Shown: positions 16,590 to 24,339 of the stretch, in pieces
Layout of the letters: each line of letters begins with the position of its first letter
Numbering within the stretch: the stretch's first letter is position 1
Assembly: GCF_004104355.1 (NCBI RefSeq)
Contig: NZ_RJLM01000005.1
Coordinates: forward strand, 186,001-250,000
Source of the DNA: Photobacterium chitinilyticum
Lineage (GTDB): Bacteria > Pseudomonadota > Gammaproteobacteria > Enterobacterales > Vibrionaceae
Direction: 5' to 3'
DNA: 64,000 bases
The notes under the pieces: generated by a model
Databases searched by the model: none
Seen by the model: the letters and a program-made list of their open reading frames with translations, nothing else
Told to the model about the DNA's origin: nothing
Made by a program: the position numbers and the translations under genes

Positions 16590-17129
16590 TTACTTGATAA
16601 TACTCAGGATTTGTTTGAAACGTTCGCCTTCAGCAATCTCCTGAAGCTCAAATAGCACCATTTCTGTACAAGAAAGCTCTGCGCCTGCCTGTTGGAGCTT
16701 GTTTAAGGCAACTTGTTTGTTCTGTGGGTTGCGCGATGAAACAGCATCACTGATTACTTCAACATGGTAGCCGGCATTGATCATCTCGCGGACTGTTTGA
16801 TAGACACAGATATGCGCTTCTATTCCCACCAGGATGACATTTTTGCAACCCGTTTCGGCAAGTGCTTCGACAAACTCTGAAGACTTATAGCAGCTGAAGC
16901 TATTTTTGGCGATTGGTTGGTGATCGTGGAGCTGATCGGCAATTTGCGGTATCGTCGGGCCGAGTTTTTTTGGTATTTGCTCTACCCACACAATAGGTAA
17001 ATCGAGGATTTTCGCACCTCTGACAATGGTCTCTAGATTACTGAAGAGTACATCCTTTTGATCCATGATCTGAGCGAGTTTACCTTGGACATCAACAATG
17101 ACGAGGGCGGTATTAGTAGAATTAAGCAT
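16590..17129 (-). CDS. Isochorismatase-family cysteine hydrolase
   Basis: The 179-residue cytoplasmic hydrolase has the family's catalytic triad: Asp13 (IVDVQGKL), Lys75 (IAKNSFSC) and Cys108 (GIEAHICVYQTV). It also shows the cis-peptide region and the VEVISDAVSS strand. It resembles the YcaC-like branch, whose substrates are mostly unknown; nicotinamidase and true isochorismatase are less likely. It is a single gene between two terminated units. Confidence 0.9.
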   Translation of the reverse strand: MLNSTNTALVIVDVQGKLAQIMDQKDVLFSNLETIVRGAKILDLPIVWVEQIPKKLGPTIPQIADQLHDHQPIAKNSFSCYKSSEFVEALAETGCKNVILVGIEAHICVYQTVREMINAGYHVEVISDAVSSRNPQNKQVALNKLQQAGAELSCTEMVLFELQEIAEGERFKQILSIIK

Positions 17130-17232
17130 CTTAAAGTCCTTTTATTAGTGTGAGCCAAATAGAGCAGGGCTTGTTTGGTCTTTGCGAATCAGCTTATCAG
17201 AATATCAATCTCTTTGCTTAAAGCCGGAGTAC

Positions 17233-17412
17233 TCAACGCCAGCAAGACGAGCCATCTCGTGCCAGTTGATGAATAAACGCCACCGCCGGCTCTTCCTTGG
17301 TTGCAGAGGCCACAGGCATAGCATTCTTGGTGGCTGTAAATCCGGGGCCCTCTTTTCCGACGTCTGGGCAGGTAAATTGCTTGTGTGTGCCATCGCAAAA
17401 AGGTTGGCTTGG
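17233..17412 (-). pseudogene. CDGSH-type iron-sulfur gene remnant
   Basis: One minus-strand frame reads SQPFCDGTHKQFTCPDVGKE, the ligand half of a CDGSH motif (P-x-C-D-G-T-H), and continues to ATKEEPAVAFIHQLARDG before a stop at 17233. It has no start: an in-frame TGA (17413-17415) precedes it, and the usual upstream C-x-C part is missing. A strong AAGGAG and ATG (17414-17416) sit just upstream but in another frame. I read this as a 5'-truncated or frameshifted gene, possibly once fused to an FMN/glutamate-synthase-like domain. A sequencing frameshift is also possible. Confidence 0.5.
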
Positions 17413-17640
17413 TCATTGCTGACTCCTTGTTCGGTGTTCCTGCATGACAGTAATAAGGTAATTCATAGATTTGTTAATAGAGTGTGGGGGAGGTTATGCA
17501 AATTCGCAGGGTGTTGAACAGAAGAATATACGCATTAAGAATGATAATTTACGCTTTGTAACTGGAACACTCTTTACACCAGCCCCAAATCACGGAACAA
17601 TGGCTAGGTATTAACTTTTAGGTAACGTTTGAAAGAGATT

Positions 17641-18330
17641 ATGGCAGAGAAAAAAGCGAACCCATTTACTGATTTGATTTTTAACGTCATTGTCCCATCT
17701 GTTGTCCTCATGAAATTGAGTGGTGAGGAGCATTTAGGATCTGTCGGCGCGTTAGTTGTCGCTTTAGCATTCCCGGTTGTTTTCGGAGGCTATGAGTTAA
17801 TCAAGTACAAGAAATTTAACTTTATTTCGTTGCTAGGCTTTGTCAGTGTATTGCTGACTGGCGGTATTGGCTTGCTGGAGCTAGACGCCAAGTGGCTGGC
17901 AGTAAAAGAAGCACTTATCCCAGGTCTGATCGGCTTGGGTGTGTTTATCTCAACATTTACTAAGTATCCGGTAGTAACCAAAATGTTGTTTAACGACACT
18001 GTTCTTAACCTACCATTGATCAAAGAAAAACTGGGTGAAAATGGTAAGCAGCCAGACTTTGAACGATGCTTGGTGAGATCTAATTACTTGTTTTCAGCCA
18101 CGTTTGTCTTTTCGTCTGTAATGAATTACGTACTTGCAACGATGATTGTGACTAGTCCGTCTGGTTCCCAAGCTTTCAATGAAGAGTTGGGTAAGCTGAC
18201 GCTGATGAGCTACCCGATGATTGCCATTCCCTCAATGGTAATGATGATGGGTATTTTCTACTTTGTATGGCGTCAAATTCGTCAGATGACCAATTTAGAA
18301 ACCGCTCAGATTTTCAATACTCAGCAATAA
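17641..18330 (+). CDS. VC0807-family membrane protein
   Basis: This is a membrane protein of about 229 residues with six hydrophobic segments (LGSVGALVVALAFPVVFGGY; FISLLGFVSVLLTGGIGLL; LIPGLIGLGVFISTF; LFSATFVFSSVMNYVLATM; YPMIAIPSMVMMMGIFYFVW). The N-terminal pattern MAEKKANPFTDLIFN...PSVVLMKLSG matches my memory of the conserved vibrio VC0807-like family, of unknown function, with loose likeness to septation protein A. The start is ATG 17641. A TTG at 17629, with AGG six bases upstream, is an in-frame alternative adding four residues. Confidence 0.75.
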   Translation: MAEKKANPFTDLIFNVIVPSVVLMKLSGEEHLGSVGALVVALAFPVVFGGYELIKYKKFNFISLLGFVSVLLTGGIGLLELDAKWLAVKEALIPGLIGLGVFISTFTKYPVVTKMLFNDTVLNLPLIKEKLGENGKQPDFERCLVRSNYLFSATFVFSSVMNYVLATMIVTSPSGSQAFNEELGKLTLMSYPMIAIPSMVMMMGIFYFVWRQIRQMTNLETAQIFNTQQ

Positions 18331-18355
18331 GCCATCAAGCAAACAAACAAACTAC

Positions 18356-18387
18356 AATGCCAGCCGATAAGTCGACTGGCATTTTTT
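18356..18387 (+). terminator. Rho-independent terminator
   Basis: AATGCCAG (18356-18363) pairs with CTGGCATT (18376-18383), with an inner CGA/TCG pairing, followed by T. Confidence 0.85.
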
Positions 18388-18485
18388 GCACCTCAGTGTG
18401 GTCCGAGTGATATTAACACTTGCCACTTATAGTGATTTATCGCACACTTTCAGCGATTTATTATTGGTTATATTAGGTTTGCATC

Positions 18486-18767
18486 ATGGCCACTACAGCA
18501 GCAGCACTTCACATTTTGGTGAAACATAAAGAACAAGCGGATGATATTCTGAAGCAATTGAAAAAAGGGGCTAAATTCCAGACCCTTGCCAAGAAATACT
18601 CAACGTGTCCGTCGGGAAAACGCGGCGGAGATCTCGGTGAGTTCCGTAAAGGTGCGATGGTCCCTGCATTCGACAAAGCAGTCTTTACGGGGAAGGTACT
18701 GGAACCTATCGGCCCGGTAAAAACCAAGTTTGGTTACCATGTCATCAAAGTATTATATCGTACTTAA
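18486..18767 (+). CDS. ppiC: Parvulin-type peptidyl-prolyl cis-trans isomerase C
   Basis: The 93-residue single-domain parvulin has no signal peptide, so it is cytoplasmic. It shows the rotamase signatures [41 protein letters not shown] and [12 protein letters not shown]. It catalyses proline isomerisation in protein folding. Length and pattern match E. coli PpiC (93 residues). It is a single gene after a terminator. Confidence 0.96.
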   Translation: MATTAAALHILVKHKEQADDILKQLKKGAKFQTLAKKYSTCPSGKRGGDLGEFRKGAMVPAFDKAVFTGKVLEPIGPVKTKFGYHVIKVLYRT

Positions 18768-18896
18768 TTTTCACTATTAGATCAGAGCCCTATTTCGTGC
18801 TGAGTAATAAGGGTGGGGCTCATGATGTGACAACTCTTACTCGGTTATTGGTTATCCTTTTATTGTGCCTATTCCTAGCCTCAATGTAGGTGATTT

Positions 18897-18995
18897 ATGA
18901 AATCCGATATGTGTTCGAAACACGCTGAACAAGACTTGGTGAAAGATGTATGGGATACGGTAGGTGTACCTGAAGACATTACCTTCTACCGTTAA
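18897..18995 (+). CDS. 32-residue ORF of unknown function
   Basis: The ATG, preceded by TAGGTGA at good spacing, opens a polar frame (MKSDMCSKHAEQDLVKDVWD, ending DITFYR). The composition looks protein-like rather than random. It has no hydrophobic segment and I know no relative. It could be a micro-protein or the leftover start of a larger gene. Confidence 0.35.
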   Translation: MKSDMCSKHAEQDLVKDVWDTVGVPEDITFYR

Positions 18996-19489
18996 CTGAA
19001 ATTATGATTACTTCTTGAAAAATCCGAAATTTATTTTTATAAAGTGCCAAAAGTTTTAAGATACAAACAACATACTCAAGCCATTTCAAAGTGTTGTGTT
19101 ACTTGATCAGCCCATCATGATAGCTGTATATAAAACAGTGTTTTCTAGTGGCGCATAATTCTATAAATACTAAGCTGAAGTGTCTAGTTAATTCGGTGGC
19201 TAGTCATTGGTTGCTTCTGTGAAAAATTCCTCATGCCATATCTATTGAGCCATTAAATAGCGTAAATTTGTTATGTGGCTCACATTATTGTATCTCATAT
19301 GCAACTGGTTTTACTTTGTCGCTAGTTTATTTGCATTCCTGAACTATCTTCTTTAACACATATCATCGATTAGACGTTCGTCGCTACTACACACGATATT
19401 CGATGGAGTGATGTCAATGACCATTCTTTCAATTCTTGCATGCAATGGTCGCTCTCGTGTATCCATATATCAATAAGAAAGGATTCATC
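18996..19489. other. 494-base intergenic region upstream of lipoxygenase gene
   Basis: AT-rich with no convincing frame. A CRP-like site, TGTTA-N6-TCACA (19269-19284, one mismatch from TGTGA-N6-TCACA), lies 206 bases before the lipoxygenase start. The region probably holds that gene's promoter. Confidence 0.4.
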
Positions 19490-21334
19490 ATGTTTAACTT
19501 ATTTCCACGTAAACATCCGTCACTTCCGCAAAATGACAGCAAACGACAGCAAGAAAAACGTCTTAAACAACTGGAAAACACACAGGGAAAATATGCTTGG
19601 GATCTTGAGCACCCTAATGTAGCGCCGGTTCCAATGGTAAAAGAAGTGCCTAAAGAAGCTGATCCTACTTTAATTTGGGGGATCACCGTATTGAAGGTTT
19701 TAGTGCCTATTGTAGATAATCTCGTTGCCAACGTAAAAGATGCTGCTGAGCTGGTAGATATCAAAGATGGTTTGAATGAGGTTTCAGAGGCGGTAGGGAA
19801 TTTGAAGCCTGGGCAGCAGTGGGCTTTAATTACTAACACAACTGAAATGCTAAAATCATTAGTCGATTTGTATCTTAGGTTGGTTCGTTCGGAGGTAAAG
19901 GAATACCGTAAAGGTGCAGGTCTAGAAGCTTATAAAGATCTGTTCAAAAAAATTCCGTTACCGGCAGTTGCTGACGTTTTCCAACAAAATGATGTCTTCG
20001 CTCGCTACCGGGTTGCAGGGCAAAATCCAATGCTAATAAAAGGTATTTCTAGCCTACCGGATAATTTTCCGGTCAGCGAAGCAGGGTACCAAAAAGTGAT
20101 GGGGGAAGATGACACGTTAGTCGAGGCTTTGGCTGAAAACCGGATATATCTTTTAGATTACTATGAATTAGAGATACTTGTAGATAATCCTCAAGGGCCA
20201 GAGAAACAAGTATTTGCACCTATTGCACTATTTGCAATTCCTAAAGGTGATAAATCGCTGACTCCCGTTGCGATTCAGAGTGGTCAAAACAAGGATGATT
20301 TTGCGATCACCTATGCCGTCGAGAATAATGATAATTCCCCAGAGTATTGGCAGTGGCAAGCCGCGATGTCTTTGGTTCAAGTGGCTGACGGTAATTATCA
20401 TGAATTGTTTGTACATCTCGGCCGTACGCACTTGATTATTGAAGCTTTTACCATTGCAACAAATCGCTGTCTTGCTGAATCACACCCGGTTAATGTGCTA
20501 TTGCTTCCTCACTTCGAGGGTACCTTATTTATTAACAATAGTGCTGCAGGTTCTTTGATTGCCCCCGGTGGCCCTATTGATGATATTTTTGGTGGTAAAA
20601 TTAAATCGACACAGCTAGCTGCGGGCACAGACAGGCTTGAACTCAATTTCTATGACTATATGCTGCCAAATGATTTAGCTACACGCCACGTGGATAACAA
20701 AGATTTCTTGCCAGATTATCCGTACCGCGACGATGCTATTTTGGTTTGGGAAGCAATTCAGAGTTGGACTACGGACTATATTAATGTTTATTACGCCGAT
20801 GATGCTGCAGTAACTGAAGATTATGAGTTAACAGCATGGACAGAATCGTTAATGGCGGAAGGAGCGATAAAAGGGTTTAAACCTATTACAACTCGAGAGC
20901 AGTTGTCAGAAGTGCTTACAATGGTCATTTTCTCTTCCAGCGCACAGCATGCTGCCGTCAATTTCCCTCAAAGTTCCTTGATGAGCTTTGCTCCTGCGGT
21001 AACCGGCGCTATTTGGGGAAAAGATCCAACAAACGTCCAAACAGAGGCTGCCTGGCTACAAAACTTCCCTCCTATGCGAGAATCTCTGGAGCAGCTTTCG
21101 TTGCTGCAAATTCTAGGAGGCGTTTACTACCGTCAATTAGGTGAATATCGTACAAATAACTTCCCTTATTTGGATTGGTTCGAGGATGATAGGATCACTG
21201 ATGAAGGCGGGCCACTCAGTCAGTTCCAAGCTTCCTTAGTTGATATCGAAAAAACGATCAATATCCGGAATGAAACTCGTCAAGAATATAGCTTCTTATT
21301 GCCAAGCAAAATTCCACCAAGCATTAATATTTAA
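19490..21334 (+). CDS. Lipoxygenase (iron-dependent fatty-acid dioxygenase)
   Basis: The 614-residue protein carries the complete lipoxygenase signature. Iron ligands are His309 and His314 (YHELFVHLGRTHLIIEAF), then SHPVNVLLLPH, His487 and Asn491 (SSSAQHAAVNF), and the C-terminal Ile614 (IPPSINI). The residue aligned with the Coffa position (INNSAAGSLI) appears to be Ala352, suggesting S-stereospecific oxygenation (inference). There is no PLAT domain and no signal peptide, so it should be cytosolic or membrane-associated, unlike secreted Pseudomonas LoxA. It would convert polyunsaturated fatty acids to hydroperoxides. ATG 19490 follows AAGAAAGGA by six bases. The promoter is long and the gene is not in an operon. 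Confidence 0.93.
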   Translation: MFNLFPRKHPSLPQNDSKRQQEKRLKQLENTQGKYAWDLEHPNVAPVPMVKEVPKEADPTLIWGITVLKVLVPIVDNLVANVKDAAELVDIKDGLNEVSEAVGNLKPGQQWALITNTTEMLKSLVDLYLRLVRSEVKEYRKGAGLEAYKDLFKKIPLPAVADVFQQNDVFARYRVAGQNPMLIKGISSLPDNFPVSEAGYQKVMGEDDTLVEALAENRIYLLDYYELEILVDNPQGPEKQVFAPIALFAIPKGDKSLTPVAIQSGQNKDDFAITYAVENNDNSPEYWQWQAAMSLVQVADGNYHELFVHLGRTHLIIEAFTIATNRCLAESHPVNVLLLPHFEGTLFINNSAAGSLIAPGGPIDDIFGGKIKSTQLAAGTDRLELNFYDYMLPNDLATRHVDNKDFLPDYPYRDDAILVWEAIQSWTTDYINVYYADDAAVTEDYELTAWTESLMAEGAIKGFKPITTREQLSEVLTMVIFSSSAQHAAVNFPQSSLMSFAPAVTGAIWGKDPTNVQTEAAWLQNFPPMRESLEQLSLLQILGGVYYRQLGEYRTNNFPYLDWFEDDRITDEGGPLSQFQASLVDIEKTINIRNETRQEYSFLLPSKIPPSINI

Positions 21335-21353
21335 GTCGGTGTAAGTCGATAGA

Positions 21354-21385
21354 GATAAGGGCGAGCGGCAAACCTCACCCTTATC
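21354..21385 (+). terminator. Terminator-like hairpin after lipoxygenase gene
   Basis: GATAAGGG (21354-21361) pairs with CCCTTATC (21378-21385). After one mismatch, GAG and CTC extend the stem. The tail is C/T-rich rather than a pure T-run. Confidence 0.55.
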
Positions 21386-21575
21386 CCTCTCCCTGCATCC
21401 CCCTGTATGACTTTGAGCCTCGTATTGGTGCTGACTTACTCTGACATCAATTGCTCAATCTTTTATTGATACGCAATTTTAGTGAGAAGACTCTAATTGA
21501 AACTATTATCTTGTTACGAAGGAGTCATCTCATACCATGGATGGCAGTTGATATTGTATGAATGAGGACAGGATA

Positions 21576-21935
21576 ATGAACATTACTAAAGCTGCATCTG
21601 ATGAATCAAGGGAAGAAAAGAAACGTTATCACAGCATTTGGTTGGCAGGGTTGGGCGCATATGCCAAGAGTGTTGATGAAATTGATCAGCTATCCGGCAA
21701 AAGCAAAAACATGTTTAATGAATTAGTTGAAGATGGCCGCAGTGTTGAATCAGAATTTAAGGAACGAATTCACACTACTCGTATCCATACTTCTGTTTCA
21801 ATTGAAGAACGTGCTCACCAATTAGTGCAGAGAGTTGTTGGAATTGATAATGACCGTTTAGACCGTATTGATGACAAAATTGATCAGCTAACGGTAAATA
21901 TTGAAGCGCTATTGGCTCGCAGGCAGGCTAAGTAG
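21576..21935 (+). CDS. Phasin-like granule-associated protein
   Basis: The 119-residue protein resembles the PhaI/PhaF type of polyhydroxyalkanoate granule-associated proteins: SIWLAGLGAYAKSVDE, then FNELVEDGRSVE, then a helical charged tail (RIDDKIDQLTVNIEALLARR). Phasins coat storage granules or bind DNA and acyl polymers. No PHA synthase is in the window. ATG 21576 is preceded by AGGACAGG; the in-frame ATG at 21558 has no site. It lies 241 bases after the lipoxygenase and is probably transcribed separately. Confidence 0.75.
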   Translation: MNITKAASDESREEKKRYHSIWLAGLGAYAKSVDEIDQLSGKSKNMFNELVEDGRSVESEFKERIHTTRIHTSVSIEERAHQLVQRVVGIDNDRLDRIDDKIDQLTVNIEALLARRQAK

Positions 21936-22022
21936 TTGCTGAAACGTAATAAAACACCAACGCTGCTTGTAAAGTATTACTAGGTTAGGGCTAATAAGCG
22001 TGATTACGTTTTTGGGTGTGAA

Positions 22023-22319
22023 CTATTTGTAGAATAAGTTAGTTTTATTGCGAATGTGAATTACCTGGCTCTTACGTGTATCAGCCCAAGCTAGAATCTG
22101 TGAATAGTGTTTTTTTACTAAAGCAAGGTAAACTCCAACCAGCGCAAAGCTCAGGCATATAAGTTGGCTGGAGTTCTCAACTTTCGAAGGGGTTAACATT
22201 AGGACGATGCCTAGTGTGGCACCGAGAATGCTTAAGCCAACCATTAGCGGATAGGCCAAGTGAAAGAAAGACTGTAAGCAGAGCAATGTGGTGAACAACA
22301 CTCGTTTGAAACGCCTCAT
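22023..22319 (-). CDS. Small two- to three-helix membrane protein
   Basis: The 98-residue protein starts MRRFKRVLFTTLL at 22319, with GGGGAG seven bases upstream. It has hydrophobic segments LVGLSILGATLGIVLML-like and LICLSFALVGVYLAL, then a basic tail ending NKTNLFYK. No family is recognised. It is convergent with the phasin gene. Confidence 0.6.
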   Translation of the reverse strand: MRRFKRVLFTTLLCLQSFFHLAYPLMVGLSILGATLGIVLMLTPSKVENSSQLICLSFALVGVYLALVKKHYSQILAWADTRKSQVIHIRNKTNLFYK

Positions 22320-22674
22320 CGGCATTCTCCCCAATAAAAATACTGTTACATTAATTTAACAAGCGCCACTGAAATAGCAACACATATTATTGGAGTTTTC
22401 AGCGGGAATACTGATATTAACTAGTTGGAACGGGGACGTTATTTACTTGGTCGAGAGGGTTCGAGCATTTTTCATTGGAAATTCGCATCACTTCAGCTTG
22501 GAGGGATTCATCAGTGCAAAAGCTGCAATAGGGAAAAATACCGATTCATTTGATATTTGCATTTCGTTGTGGTCTGTTTAGATTACCTGATGTAATGGAT
22601 AGTATAGCTGAATTACTCAATACCCAAGTAAACTCGTCTGTATCTTGAGGTTGCCTGGGTATAATACCGTATGC
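22320..22674. repeat. Intergenic region with ATACCCA...TGGGTAT inverted repeat
   Basis: The inverted repeat ATACCCA (22620-22626) and TGGGTAT (22656-22662) lies just past the end of the ToxR-like gene. It shares its arm core with the repeat at 3220-3263, also just past a minus-strand gene. Similar TATACCCA...TGGGTATA elements are, to my recollection, dispersed through vibrio genomes. A 63-codon plus-strand frame at 22390 has no ribosome site and is not called. Confidence 0.45.
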
Positions 22675-23982
22675 TTAGTTACACTCCGGGTCTCGATTAA
22701 GCTGAAGGTAGTCTTTGCATTTTGCGAACTGAAAAAACTCATTGAAGTTTGAGTCTTCATCACCTTGTTTACTAAACCAGTAAAACCCCACCTCGGAAGA
22801 GTACCAAAGAAAGAGCCCTCTTTGTCTGTAAAGCATGTAATTATCATACCCAACAGCTTTCGTGTACAAGCTGTTCTCATAGTTTTTAACTTCGCCAGGG
22901 AGTTTGATGCCCATTTTTGAGAGCTCTTCTTTAGAATTGATCCAATAGAAGTATTCAGGTGTTATTTTGCTTGTCGCAATAAATGGCTCTAACGATGTAT
23001 CTATTAACGTGAATTGGCCTCCTTTGAAAGATATGGCGACAAACTCCGCTTTGTCTTTGTTCATTCGGTAGCTTATTCCTGTGAATTTCCACGTGTTTTG
23101 TTCTTTCTTCTGAATAAAGTATTGAGACAAATTCGGAGAGATATTGCCGTTCTCAAGATATAAATTATATGATTTAGCTGATGCTTTTATCTTTGTATCG
23201 CTTTCATAGACGGACATAGCACCTATTGCCATTGATTCTTCGGTTAGTAGTGGCCAAAAAGCACTAAGATCAAAATGCTTAAAAGTAACAGCACGAGCGG
23301 ATTCGGGGTCACAGAAATTCTCTTTGGTCTTATTGCAGAAAGCAATTGAGTAATTCTCATCAGACTTCGCCATGAAGAAGATCTTATTCCGTATATCTTT
23401 TGGGGTTATGTATTGATTGCTGTAATCCCGAAGATAGGCAAGATTGTCTTCGTTCCTAGATAACAGTACAACGGTATTGTTATCATCATCAGTAATGATT
23501 TGGTGGTAGAACTGCTCTGCAGGGTAGTGGTTGTAAAGGCTGAACAGAGCTAAGACAACGAATACGGTTAAGGTAAAAAAAATAGAGCACTTAGTGCTGC
23601 GCTGTGGTTTTCCTTCTTTTTTATCAACACTTTTTTGGGGAGGAACGGACTCAACATAAGGCGTAACGATGATTTTATAGCCTAACTTGGGGACTAACTC
23701 GATAATTTGCCCTTTCTCTTCCTCTTTGAGTTTTATGCGGAGGTTTCGAATTGTCTGAAATAGAGATGTTGGTGCGACTTCTTTTCTCGCCCAGCCAGCT
23801 TTGAGTAATTCTGCTTTCGAAACCATACGAGGAGAGTTAATTACGAGACTATATAGCACTTCGCGTTCTGAACGATTGAGCTCAATGGTTTGCTGATTGT
23901 TGAACAGTTGCTTAGACGAGCAATCAAACTGAAGGACTTTGCCGAGTTGAACTGTATGTGTAGGGATGTAGCTATCAGGCAT
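22675..23982 (-). CDS. ToxR-like membrane-bound winged-helix regulator
   Basis: This is a one-component regulator of about 435 residues. The cytoplasmic OmpR/ToxR winged helix spans about 10-105 (LNRSEREVLYSLVINSPRMV, SLFQTIRNLRIKLKEEEKG, PKLGYKIIV). A transmembrane helix follows (IFFTLTVFVVLALFSLY), then a periplasmic domain of about 280 residues with paired cysteines (FCNKTKENFC; CKDYLQLNRDPEC). Such proteins activate promoters from the membrane in response to envelope signals. It is divergent from an outer-membrane barrel gene, a likely target. ATG 23982 is preferred; a TTG at 23997 would add five residues. Confidence 0.85.
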   Translation of the reverse strand: MPDSYIPTHTVQLGKVLQFDCSSKQLFNNQQTIELNRSEREVLYSLVINSPRMVSKAELLKAGWARKEVAPTSLFQTIRNLRIKLKEEEKGQIIELVPKLGYKIIVTPYVESVPPQKSVDKKEGKPQRSTKCSIFFTLTVFVVLALFSLYNHYPAEQFYHQIITDDDNNTVVLLSRNEDNLAYLRDYSNQYITPKDIRNKIFFMAKSDENYSIAFCNKTKENFCDPESARAVTFKHFDLSAFWPLLTEESMAIGAMSVYESDTKIKASAKSYNLYLENGNISPNLSQYFIQKKEQNTWKFTGISYRMNKDKAEFVAISFKGGQFTLIDTSLEPFIATSKITPEYFYWINSKEELSKMGIKLPGEVKNYENSLYTKAVGYDNYMLYRQRGLFLWYSSEVGFYWFSKQGDEDSNFNEFFQFAKCKDYLQLNRDPECN

Positions 23983-24339
23983 GCTTGTATTGCTCAAAAA
24001 GAATGTGGCTTAGCTGCTAAAGGAATCTACAGGAAACAACGTATTGATTTCCTGAAAAATCATATGACATGAATGTTAAATATTGCCACAGAATATATAT
24101 AGAAGCTAGTTACAGCACTGGTAAAAACCGACAGTATTTCAATAAAATACGTAAGCTTATAATGACGATTAGCACTAATTATTGTAATTGGACAAATTTG
24201 TTTGAAAATTTACCGATATGGTCATTTTTGCGACACGACGAAACAGGCGCACTTCCTATACTGATTTATGACTCCATCACGATTTATAATTTTAAGAATC
24301 CGACTGTGGTGGAGGGCAATATTATTGGGGGATGTGGGT
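23983..24339. promoter_or_regulatory. Divergent promoter region, ToxR-like gene / barrel protein gene
   Basis: 357 AT-rich bases separate the two outward-pointing genes. No clear dyad or repeat was seen. Overlapping plus-strand frames here lack ribosome sites. Confidence 0.4.

Noticed and set aside
17182-17517. 111-codon plus-strand frame in the isochorismatase / VC0807-family gap
   Set aside because: It lies antisense to the CDGSH remnant, lacks a ribosome site and has a non-protein-like composition.
22390-22581. 63-codon plus-strand frame
   Set aside because: No ribosome site, no recognisable features, and poor composition compared with neighbouring genes.
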